A DNA stretch of 64,000 nucleotides, taken from contig OY743182.1 in NCBI GenBank assembly GCA_963555705.1, positions 50,472,592 through 50,536,591 on the forward strand, written 5' to 3'. This document shows, piece after piece, positions 23,102 to 33,855 of the stretch. The position numbers and the translations under genes are program-made. The stretch's first letter is position 1, and each line of letters opens with the position of its first letter. The notes under the pieces are model-generated. The model was not told the DNA's origin and did no database searches. It saw nothing but the letters and a program-made list of their open reading frames with translations. This DNA comes from Ligustrum vulgare (lineage: Eukaryota; Streptophyta; Magnoliopsida; Lamiales; Oleaceae).

Positions 23102-25679
23102 CTAGTGAATCATCCCGTGCGATGCACGGGAAAAAACGTCTGGATAAAAATGTTCCTACGCGAAATTAAATGAATAATAATAAATAAATAAAAATTGCGA
23201 GGTATATTGCATCAAATTTATGATATTTTAGGTTTTCAATATTTATATAATGTAATTGTTTTCTGATTGAAATTATAATTTAGTATTGATTATCTCAATT
23301 TTTAGTTAAGTATAAATTGAGAGACAACTTATATATTGTTGTAAAAAAATATCACAAAATTTGAATTAAAATATAGTAAAGAATATCTTGGCATTGTTAA
23401 TTAGTTTTTTAAATTTTAAAATTAACTGTTAGGAAAAAAATCATTAATAACTATATCATTTCAAACAATATAAATAACTTTATTAACCGTTAATGTTAAA
23501 AAATGTAATATGAGACTTTTTGGAATAAAAAATTAATTAAGAATTAAATATAACTACCATTGAAATTATTTTGACAAATAATGCGATATAGAAAAGAACT
23601 TTAATATGTATATGTAATAAATAACTAAAAAATAGGATTTACCTATAAAAATTTCAGTACAACGTGATTTATAAAAATACGAATGTGTATAAATTTTCGA
23701 TATAATTTTAATTGAAAATTTGACATTGGATCAGTATGACTGAACCAAATATTTACATAAAATTATGACCAATAAAAGATCACAATTATTACAAAAAATT
23801 AATTACGTATTAAATGTAATTATCTATAAAAATATTTAATAATTTAATAATACGCTATAAAAAAGAGCTCCAATTTTTAGATGTACTAAATAACTAAAAA
23901 TAAGATTTTTTATAAAAAAAAACTATGCGTACTGTGATTTATAATTTAGTATTCCCTCGGTCCCATAAAAATAGTTATCTACTCATTTTCACACAAATTA
24001 AGGACAAAATGGAATATAAATATTAACTTCACTCTTAAAAAATAAAGTGGACTATCCTTTTGGAACAGACGAAAAAGGAATAGTGGACTATCTTTATGAG
24101 ACGGAGCGAGTATTATCTATTAATAAAATTTCGACATAATTTTTAACTGAAAATTTTAATTTGGATTTGTATGACTGAACACAAATATTTATTTGTAAGA
24201 TTGAAAACATTAAAAGAACACTTTTTTTATGAAAAGAGAGGTTTCGACAAAAAAAGTCAAATATATATAAGTAAAAACAAACAAATTATCATTCTTATAT
24301 CATACAAAAATAAAAAAACAACTTCTTGGTAAAAGCAAATTTTAAAAAATAATAATTTAAGTTTTTGTTTTTATTATTTTTTATACAATGTGAAATACAT
24401 TTTCATCCAATATATATACTAACCTATGAATAATATATTTTTTCTTCACTCAACGGTCGAAACCATTGACATATCTATCCAATCTAAAACTATTCTAAAT
24501 AGCCCAATATTAGTTAACACATTGCAACCCTAACAGAGAAATCTAGAATATAATATAAATAGACTATTAACAAATCCTCATATTCCAGTGTATCGTTGTT
24601 GTGATGAGGAAGAAATCTGTGTTTTCCCAGAAAATTCCTTAACAATCATCTTGTATTATCAGACTATGTCAAACTGAAAACGTCATGTGATTTGAATATT
24701 TTCATATCGTGTTTTCCTATAAGATTTACCATCGCACCAAAAAATTCCGTTAATAAACTGTGGTTAAATCCAAAAATTGCAAGAAATCTTTGTGGATCGA
24801 AGATTCTTCGACGAACTCCTACTCATATCCAACCTGAAAAAGATAAGATCTAGTAGATCCATTATTAGTCCTAATAATTTTGTATTTTATACCGTTTTCG
24901 AAGCTTTCTGTACAATTTATTGTTTTAATATTTTTTCTTTTTTGTCAGAAATCCAAATATATGTTCAACGACTCAAAATATCACAGATCTTGAAGAAGAG
25001 AGCAGCGCCAATCCTTTTTACATTTTCAAAAATAATGTACAATTTTTTATTTTCAACTGGTTTGTAATATTAATAACTAATAAGCATTGTCACCTCATCA
25101 GAAATTTTGAACCATAAAACGTGATAAATAGAAGATGGAGTGGAGGCCATGTTAAACAATACACATTTTTTCAAAGAAATAACTCTTTAATTGAATCTTT
25201 TATTATTGTATATGTCTTCATAATAATTATATATAGCAGAGATGAAAGAGGTTGAACATTGGAAAACGGGAAAAAAAGATATAGAAAACAAAAATGAATA
25301 AAAAGATTTTGAAAAACGGGAAAAAAAAGAAACAAATTTCTGAAAAAAATAAAAAGGAAAAAAAGAAGAAAATAATTGTTTCCAATGTGATTAGGGGCGG
25401 GAAATAGAAGCCATGTAAACACAATAAATATTAAAGACTGTAAGTAGACGTCAGCGATTTTGAAAATGATAAATAAATATTGAAATCCTAACTATTTTTG
25501 AAGTGGGATTTGAAGTTGATTATTGGGTGAGAGATATAAGCAGTGTGAACATGATAAATATTGAAGTACCCAAAAATCGAAAAAAAAAAATGAAAAAGAA
25601 AAATTCTGCACAAAGTACAAGAGTTTTGGAGGGAAAATGTGTTGTTGACTACCATTGACTCAGCTACTTTAATATATTA
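23102..25679 (-). mobile_element. Helitron, array unit 4
   Basis: CTAG at 23,102 plus the hairpin tcccgtgc-gat-gcacggga. Collinear with unit 3 but lacks most of its helicase-bearing segment (20,390-20,860). It has about 280 bp of its own at 24,590-24,870. A copy of the same Stowaway-like MITE sits in the same position. Confidence 0.82.
23952..24110. mobile_element. Stowaway-like MITE inside Helitron unit 4
   Basis: Same element as at 21,637 and in the equivalent place, flanked by TA. The ends ttccctcggtcccataaaaa and the complement of ttatgagacggagcga have drifted. The MITE therefore predates the split of units 3 and 4. Confidence 0.82.
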
Positions 25680-25818
25680 CTAGTAAATCACCCGTGCGAT
25701 GCACGAGAAGTAATGTCTAAGTAAAGAAACAATGATTATATAATACATGATCAACTGGTTAAGATTAAATGAAATTAGCAAATCAAATATTACGTCATTA
25801 AATGTTAATTTCGCGTTA

Positions 25819-25950
25819 TTACCAATTTTGGAAAATTTCTTCATAAACTACATCTGTTGTTAAATTTATTGGTCTTCCCTCCTTATCACAAATCAACATC
25901 TTCAATCTCGAACGATTGGTCACCCTAGAAATCACAACATAAAGTTAAAT
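25819..25950 (-). pseudogene. Helitron RepHel helicase extreme C-terminus
   Basis: Minus-strand translation reads VISRVTNRSRLKMLICDKEG followed by RPINLTTDVVYEEIFQNW and a stop at 25,819-25,821. This is the usual end of plant Helitron Pif1-type helicases (AVSRVTSR.GLKILI......VVYKEIF). The upstream YV.AV core is frameshifted and the rest is missing. It lies directly beside the 3' hairpin, as expected for a 3'-end remnant of a coding Helitron. Confidence 0.8.
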
Positions 25951-26048
25951 ATGAGTAAACACCGATCTCTTAAATAGATGTCCAACATGCTAATAATAAA
26001 GAAGAGTTTATAAACATTTAGGCCCAAAACAATAAAATATAACGAAAA

Positions 26049-26065
26049 GGGGGGGGGGGGGGGGT
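26049..26065. repeat. Poly-G tract
   Basis: Run of about 17 G inside Helitron unit 5. No further structure is seen. Confidence 0.9.
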
Positions 26066-27460
26066 AATCGAACTTCGTTTTTAATTGTCAAAAAACAATA
26101 TCAACCAAAATTCAGCACACAAAATTAGGATCAATTGCGCCGCTCCCTTACTATTTCCTCCATGGCTTCCTCTCGTAAACCTTTGCACAAAAGATGAATT
26201 TATTTACCTAGAAAAATTGTCTTCAAAGTTATGGCCGTTACTCTAAGCAGTCACCGATGTGACGGATCTTTATCCTATGTGTCGCAAAATTAGAAAACAC
26301 ATGCATGTATTCCACGATAAATTTGAACACTTTCATGGATCTAAGATTTATGAAGAAATCTCATGCACATAATGTAGCTACTATAATATGTTTCTTATTT
26401 GGTTAGTTTTCTATGAGGACTGAAAACTTCTTGATTTGTGATTTAAAACCTAGTTTCTCTATTTTTTCATACATTAAAATATTTTGACTTTAAAAATCTA
26501 GACCAAATTAATTTATTTTAAAAAAAAAATTAAATAAAAAGTGCATATCTATATTTTCGGTCCGGATTTCACATTGATTTATAACTTGAAGTTTTTCACA
26601 CAAAAATCATTTAAATTATATATTTCTTAAATCAATTATTTAATAAAAAATTTCACCACCATTCTAAATTTTATACTATTCTTAAATTAGTCTTTTCTTT
26701 TCAAAAATAATTTCAACTATTTGAAACTGCCCCATGTAAAATTAATAAAACTTATCATCTATATAGTTTTTGGATCTACCATATTTTAAAATATAGAATA
26801 GAAAAAATATAATTACAGGTAAAATTAAGTAGATATATATATATATAGTTTTCTTATAGTTGAAATTTTTTTGACTCTCAATATGTTTGAAGTGAATACT
26901 ATAATTAATTTTGAAAAAATTCTTATAGACTTCTTATAATTGAAAAAATTTGAAGGGAAATATTTAATGGGAAATATGTAATGGGACTCGCATTAGCTGA
27001 GCTGCTTTTATATATAATACAAATATAAATATAAATATAGATAATATAGATATAGATATAGATTATTAAAATCCTTTTAAACTGTTGATTTTTAGTTTTT
27101 ATGTATGATTGTTACATAATTTATTTTTTTAAAATGATAAAAGATATACTAATTAATCAAGTGGACACCTTGTTTGTAGTTAAATATCATTTTTACAACT
27201 ATATAAAAAAAAATGATAGAACAATTTAAGAAAATAGCAGCAATAGACATAATATACGATAGATAGAATTCGTGGAAAAAACTCAAAAATTGGAAAAAAA
27301 AAAATAGTAATGATAAACAATACAGGTAAAATTAAGTAGATATATATAGTTTTCTTATAGTTGAAAATTTTTTGACCCTCAATATGTATGAAGTGAATAC
27401 TATAATTAATTTTAAAAAAATTCTTATAACCTTCTTATAATTGAAAATTTTTGAAAAGCA

Positions 27461-27462
<2 letters not shown>

Positions 27463-27512
<50 letters not shown>
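27463..27512. repeat. (AT)n microsatellite
   Basis: Uninterrupted TA repeat of about 50 bp between the two 5'-end copies of Helitron unit 5. Confidence 0.95.
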
Positions 27513-27514
<2 letters not shown>

Positions 27515-27814
27515 CTGAAACCAAGGTGATTGAATTTTGGTAATCAAAGTACTAATGTTGGAAATCGTGCAACATTGAAGTTAAATGATAATAAATTTTT
27601 TTTTTATACAAACTCTCTTTTGAATAGTCACTTTTGGAGGGAAATATGTAATGGGACCCGCATTATCTCAGCTACTTTTATATATAATATAGATATAGAT
27701 TATATAGACTATATTTGTAGAAAGTCTAGCTTGCTTTTTTTTTTATAAACCTGAAATCACTTGATGCGTGGGTGATACCAGATGCAGTAGAGACATATCA
27801 ATTCTGTATGTAAG

Positions 27815-27966
27815 CAGGAGCGGAGCCAGGGGGTGGGCCAACTGGGCCCTGGCCCACCCCTGGCCCAAAAATTTCTTTAAGAAAAAAAAAAAAAAATTTC
27901 TTAGGCAAAGTCCATCCCCAAATGAAATCTGGCCCAGCCCAAACAAATGGGCTGGCTTCGCCCCTG
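27815..27966. mobile_element. hAT-type MITE with perfect 8-bp target duplication
   Basis: Inserted in 3' UTR repeat unit 3. Ends are caggagcggagcc and ggcttcgcccctg (inverted, with mismatches). Flanking 8-bp direct repeats tatgtaag lie at 27,807-27,814 and 27,967-27,974. Units 1 and 2 show the empty site with a single tatgtaag. 152 bp with a GC-rich left arm (gggccctggcccacccctgg) and no ORF. An 8-bp duplication and CAGGGGCGGAGCC-like ends fit hAT. Confidence 0.9.
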
Positions 27967-28260
27967 TATGTAAGTGTTGTTGTAAATGAACGGCGCCAGA
28001 AGATCAACCAGCGTGAAGCCCTCGAGTGGGTGTCGAGGGTCGTCCTAACGTGTAGCAAAACGTTCTCTTCTTGGTTCTCAAGTAGCAGTAGTAGATGGTT
28101 TCGGTTGTTAAGGGAACTATATTTGTAGAAAGTCTAGCTTACTTTTTTTTTTTTTTTAAACCTGAAATCATTTGGTGGGGTTTCTTCTCTTTGGGTATCA
28201 ACTCCTGTTGTGTTACTGCAGACAACAAACCTTTATTTTAACTGAAGTTTTTCGACTTCG

Positions 28261-28326
28261 GCATCAAAAAATAGTGCTCATTACTCAACGATTGCATCAA
28301 AAAATAGTGCTCATTACTCAACGATT
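28261..28326. repeat. 33-bp exact tandem duplication
   Basis: The block gcatcaaaaaatagtgctca... occurs at 28,261-28,293 and again at 28,294-28,326 without change, just beyond the third AHL 3' unit. This looks like a very recent slippage event. Confidence 0.9.
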
Positions 28327-29480
28327 GTAACATAACTGATTGTGTGTTTGGTAGGATTTCGGAACGTACAAGTACTTTTATTAAAAAATAAAGGTGTTTG
28401 ACGGTGGTTACAAAAATTCTTTTTGATTGGGTAAACAATTTTTTGTTTAAAGAAGTTCAAATTTGTAAATTTTCCAAGAAGCACTATTACAAAAAGGTGA
28501 AATATATAATTTTTTATTATGAAATCTATTGAAAATATATTATTTTTCATAATTCATGTTAAAATATTATATTTTATTGATTACAACATTGATGGTAAAT
28601 AACTATGTTGGCTTTGTTTATTAACAGTTTTTTGTTTAAAAATAAATAATGTAATATTTTTGAAATAAAATATGTGATTGAAAAGTAGAAAAAATATGTA
28701 CAATTAAAAGTTGCTTGAAAAATGTGTTGTTTAAAAATTTGTTTAAAAATAATTTGCCAAATGGAGGCTTAGCGTGTTTGATATTGTGTAAAAATAATTT
28801 TTTTGAAATGAATAGTAATTTTTAAGAGAATGGATGGTTGCAATTTGACTGAAAAGTCAAATATTGTGAGTTTGACTTTTAATAGATGGTTGAGATTGAA
28901 TACTCTAAAAAAAAAAAAAGAGAGAAAAAAAATTAAAGAGTACCAAACAAAGGTTAGTAATTTTGAGTTAACTATGAGATTTAACTAAATATTAGTTTAT
29001 ACAAAAGTATTTTTATAGTTGTGCTGCCAAATAATCGATTTAATGTTAACAGTACTTTTTGAACTGTCAACCAAATCGTAATGGATAATTGCACTCCATA
29101 CTACTTTTTTATTCCTTATGGAGCTTTTATTTACATTAATATTTTAATTGATTTTTACTTCTTTTTTCTCTTCAAACTTTACAATATTTTCACCAACACC
29201 ACGTCATCACCTTCGTGCAACTTCCCTTTTCCACAACAAGATTCCAACGACCTATTCAGGGTGAGTGTGTTATTGGAAGACGCTATCATTGGGTTTTCAC
29301 CAATTCTACGACGTGTTTGATATATTGAATATCTGACCAAAGTATTATAAAAAAGTTGAAAGTATCAAAGATGTAATACTAAAATTCCATCATAAGTATC
29401 ATAAAAAATTGAAAAAGTTTTAGATTGTGATACCAAAATTTGAAAAGTGTCACAAGTCGGCAAGTGTCATATTATGATAC
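28327..29480. other. AT-rich intergenic DNA with MITE-like words
   Basis: No gene is recognised. Phrases such as gtgtttggtaggattt (28,345), gccaaatggaggctta (28,753) and gtgtttgatattgtg (28,770) resemble ends of dispersed MITEs seen near 13,660 and 47,700. Termini could not be paired with confidence. 29,340-29,490 has several gatacca/tatcata words. Confidence 0.4.
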
Positions 29481-30010
29481 CAAAAGGGTTAAGTACACAA
29501 CTATACACATATAAGCTTGAAAATTTTGGTAATCATGTGATTTGTAACTAATTACACAAGTATCAAAATAATTTTCAAAATCAGGTATTTTTTTAAAATT
29601 AGAATCAGATTCTGTAATTAATTACAATTGTAACTTTATTTTCAATTGCAATTTTAATTACAATTGCAATTAATTACCACCACCATCGATTACCACTTAA
29701 TTTGTAATCAGCCACCGCTACAACTATCGTCAGAAATACAATTGTAACTTTATTTCAATTTTATAATGAATTACAATTGTAACTTAGTAAAACATTAATG
29801 TAATTTTTAATTAATTACATTAGTGTAATTAGTGTAATTGTAATTAGCCACGGTCACATCTATTGTCGGAAATACAATTGTAACTTTATTTTAATTTTGT
29901 AATTAATTACAATTGTAACTTTATTTCAATTTGTAATTAGTTAAAATTGTAATTTTAATCACCACCAACCACCACTGTCGCCCGTCGCCGTCGGGCACTC
30001 ACCACCACCA
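29480..30010. repeat. AATTACAATTGTAA-rich degenerate array, then ACC/CAC-rich tract
   Basis: The palindromic word attacaattgtaacttta recurs at about 29,648, 29,770, 29,876 and 29,906, spaced by attaatta-type filler. From 29,950 to about 30,200 the composition flips to accaccacc-type repeats. The array has no fixed period and no ORF of note. Confidence 0.65.
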
Positions 30011-32485
30011 CCACCACAACCATCGTCTCAACAACATAATCACTCCACCTCTACTATCACAACCACCACCACCACCACCACCGAGCTGCCTCAACCACCG
30101 CAACAAACACCTGATCCACAACAACCACCACCACAATCGACCGTCGTCAACAGACTCAACACATGAACCACCACCCCCACCTCACCACACAATGCTGCTG
30201 TAGCCTCCACCACCAGCAAAACTCAACTCCATCTAGAACTTTCAATACCAAAATTCCACTTATTCCCTAACCACTGTCACTGTCGCCACCACAATAATGC
30301 CATAAGTAGAGACACCACTTGCTGTAGATTGAAGCAACCATCGCTGCAATAATATATGATATACGCCTTAAGCATCAGTGCCACCTGCCGCTTGATCGAA
30401 GAAGCGGCTCTGCAAAACCACAAGCAGCGGCGTCGTTAGGTGTTGGTTTTGTCGGTGGTGTCGATTAATCGGAGACGGTGGTGGGAGTTAATCGGAGAGG
30501 GGCGAGAGAGAATGGGGAGAGAGAGGAAGAGTGCTCGGTAGATTGTTTAGAGAGAGAGAGAGAGAGAGAGAAAAGTGGATTAATTAGGATTGGATTTGGG
30601 TCACTTGATTTTACAAAATAGTTTAGAATTATTTGTTTTTAAAAATTTTCAAATTAAATGTATGATTTTGTGTAATTTACCGATACCAAAATTTGGAACA
30701 AATAAAAACTTTATCCTACAAATGAACTTTCCCTACAAAAAAATATGTATAGACAAGAATTTAACCTACAAAGTGCTTTCCACACAAACAATTATTTGTG
30801 GAAAAAATCACGATTTAGCCCACAACGTCATTTGTACTTTATACCTACAAACATGTGTCGTAAGCCAACCTAACATTAGAACACGAACAATTGTGCCGGG
30901 AAAGAAATTAGACGACAAATAATATTTGTCTCTAAAAGATTTGTAGGCTCAAATTTCAGCCGACGAAATGTTAATTCATTTTTCTAGGTAGAATTTGTAG
31001 TTAAAAACGATTTTGAGAAATGTGTTTGATTAAAAGGTGATTTTGAAAAACATATTGATTATAACACCTAAAATAAATGTAGTTTCCGAACGCAAGTTTA
31101 AACACATCAATCTTTCAATAAACACTCATTTGCTATGTTCTTATTTAATAATGCAAGTACCTCTAATTATTGTTATAATCAAAATGCTCGTAAACCCTAA
31201 AAAGGTAGCTAATATGCCTCTTGAAAACAAGGATAAAAAATAAGAAATTAAGAATCCAAAATGACAAAACTCGACGTATACTTCTTCTTGCTTCCAAAAA
31301 ATGAGAAAATGAATCCATTATCGTCTAATTTAGTTGATAACTATTGCATAATTAAAAATCAAGCCCCCAATCTTCATATAATATGGCATTTAGTCCTTTA
31401 ATTTTCAATAATCTATGCCACTTCTGAAAGTGGCTTAAATTGAAAAACATTTTTTGGACGTTTCTACCATCACAACTTTTTTATAATTTCATATTTACCC
31501 TTAATGTTAATTAATGAATAATTATTTTAATATTATTTTTCTTTCATTTTTATCAACAATGTCATTAATTTCAAAACACTAACAATCTAAACTCTTTACT
31601 TTCTTACTAAAAGTCCTTTAAATAAAGCCTAAAACTTTCAATTTTTATATTTTTATTTTTTGTTGTTTTATTTCAAATTCATATTTATTCTCATTAAATA
31701 CAAATACAATTATATTAATACATTATCATAAAGGAAATAGTGAAAAAAAAATCGTTATAATTTTTTTCATGAAACTTAGATTTTCATTCTTAATTAAATA
31801 TTAAAATATTTTCATTAAACAAAATATGTAGTTTTTTTAATACTTACAAAATACCAGATTCTTGCTACACTATTTTGGGTCACAATTGAAAATCTCACTC
31901 CCACGCATCAGAAAGGAAAAATATATTGACTTTATCATGAAAAGTTAGACCAATAGTAATTATACATTTCCAAATGTGCACGCTAAATCACTTCACGACA
32001 AACAACAAAATTGAAGAGATTGAAGATGAGATCTCACCGAAATTATCAAATTTATGCGTTGTTAAATTCTCATAAGTCCAAAACTTTGTTATAAAGGAAA
32101 AATACTTAGTATTAATTTTCATTAACATTTTTTTTTCTTTTTATAATATTATTTCAAAAATTATTTAAATAAAACCTATAATTTATTCCCAAATATTATC
32201 GACATTGTTCTCAACTTGAAGCTCATAGTTGCTTTCATCAAATAAGTGAGTCTAACCAAGATTTTGATTGAGAGAGTAAAATATGATCTCGAGAACTTTG
32301 TTTAAATGTTAAAAATTATTTGATTATATTAATTCTATTTGCCTTTCATTTTTTGCTAATTTTCTTAAGAAAAACTCGAAATTTTTGCTAGACATAATTT
32401 CTAAAAAATACTTCATATGAACATTTAACGTGCAAAGCATGTTTAGACATCTAGTAGAAACTAAATTCTTAAATTCCTCTATCTC
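30010..32485. other. Intergenic DNA, no gene seen
   Basis: 30,010-30,180 is CAC/ACC-rich, and a (GA)n run lies at 30,549-30,571. 30,990-31,060 has another copy of the dispersed gtagttaaaa...attaaaagg repeat. 31,400-32,480 is AT-rich without coding signal. I see no tRNA or other RNA gene here. Confidence 0.5.
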
Positions 32486-32690
32486 TACTCAAGTATATGT
32501 AATTACAAATTAAGCCCCATGAAAATCATTTATTGTACTTAAAGTCTTTATCTAGCTTGACCAGTTGAATATTTGACTTTAACTAAATAGTTTCTTGAGT
32601 TCTTTACTAATATAAAAACGGGTTGTAACATAATTTTAACCAACCGCATTTGCTTGTTGATGTAACATAAGTACTATATATGAATATAAG
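32486..32690. repeat. Left part of segmental duplication, copy A
   Basis: Starting at caagtatatgtaattacaaa, this block matches 45,133-45,322 (copy B) with small changes, ending at gttgatgtaacataagtacta. Similarity resumes at 32,690-32,845 with 47,022-47,139. So the kiwellin duplication in copies A and B extends well upstream of the gene. Confidence 0.85.
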
Positions 32691-33456
32691 CTCAAACCAT
32701 CATAAATTAATACTCAATTTTTTTATTTTTATTTTTTTTTAAGGAACAATTAACACTCAATTTAATAAACAGGGAAGCATAAATTTAAGGCAAAAGGAAA
32801 TTTAAGACTGCAAAAATTGAATGTTGGATATTCATTAGTTAATACTAAACATTAATTAATTATTAATAATATACATATAGCCTAGCTAGGGATCCCCCCA
32901 GCCAGCACTGAATCTGGTATTTGTTTGATTGTCGTAAATAAAATGCACTGAAACTGAATATTCGATCGCACTAATTTGTATACGTAAATTCAGTAAATGA
33001 CACAAGACAGCTGCTATAAATGATACTGAATGGATCATGAATATAAATAAATTTATAACTACAATGAAAACAGTTAGTGGACAAGAATTCAGTAAGTTTT
33101 TCTGCAAGAGTTCCTCGTTTCCCATATTATCCAGCTGTGCTGTACATTACAAGAAGAACATCAGTTGTTTCGTAAAAAATATGTCGTGTTCGACCCTCTT
33201 TTCTATATATATTCTAGTAGAATTGCAGCACAGAATCATCAAACATTTGTATAAAAACTTTCACTTGAAGAGGTTAAAGAAAATGGGAATCTGCGCAAGG
33301 AATTTTCTGGTGTTCCTTTTTATCCTTTTTGCTATGGCTTGTTCATTGGCTAGTGCACAAAAATGCCACCCTAGTGGGAAAATCAGAGGAAATAAATCAC
33401 CGAAAAACCAATGCAACACAAAGAATGATTCAGAGTGCTGCAAAGAAGGCAAGCTT

Positions 33457-33855
33457 TGAAGAGATTTATGAGAAGAGAAGAAACGAGGCGCTTAGGCCAA
33501 CTTCAAGCTTGTGGACGCAGAGAAGAAGAGAGATCAATATGGAAAAGCTTAATAATATCATTGATATACATGTTTAAATACAAGAAGAAACCTAAAAATT
33601 TTCTATCTCTATACAAGATAAATATGGAAAATTATATTGCTTGGAGAGCAATCCTAGGATATACATGGAATAGAATATTTACATGGAAAATTATATTGCT
33701 TGGAGAGCAATCCTAGGACACACATGGAATAGAATATTTACAGAATATACAAAATAGGATAAATAAGGAGAAGATCTCCTGGGATATACATGGACTAGAA
33801 TATTTACAGAATATACAAAATAGGATAAATAAGGAGAAGATTTCGTAATTATCCC
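33457..33855 (-). repeat. Copia 3' LTR
   Basis: In element orientation the LTR begins near 33,855 and ends ...ctcttca at 33,457. It is about 95% like the other LTR by eye but longer, because a 57-bp segment around ttatattgcttggagagcaa is duplicated in tandem (33,623-33,679 and 33,680-33,736). A second repeat, the tacagaatatacaaaatagg block, is present twice in both LTRs. Confidence 0.9.

Larger units (their letters stand above)
25680..27708 (-). mobile_element. Helitron, array unit 5, with helicase remnant and duplicated 5' end
   Basis: CTAG at 25,680 then the hairpin cccgtgc-gat-gcacg. The plus-strand right side shows two Helitron-type 5' ends, near 27,050 and 27,693, each ending ...tataGA before T after a block like cagctacttttatatataat. 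26,813-27,050 and 27,324-27,693 are diverged copies of the same terminal segment, so two elements or an internal duplication are present. Host AHL sequence resumes at 27,709. Confidence 0.78.
16995..28170 (+). repeat. Tandem triplication of the AHL stop codon and 3' UTR (247-bp unit), split by insertions
   Basis: Unit 1 is 16,995-17,241 and includes the last codons and stop. Unit 2 is 17,242-17,439 continued at 27,709-27,758. Unit 3 is 27,759-28,170. Each runs from acttgatgcgtg through tatgtaagtgttgttg, gtcgtcctaacgtg and gtttcggttgttaaggg to a poly-T tract and aacctgaaatca. Units 2 and 3 share agacatatcaattc where unit 1 has agacagcaattc, so they are more alike to each other. Unit 2 is interrupted by the Helitron array and unit 3 by a hAT-type MITE. 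Confidence 0.93.

Noticed and set aside
30590..30922. 110-codon plus-strand frame
   Set aside because: No motif, no splice or promoter signals, codon use typical of AT-rich non-coding DNA.
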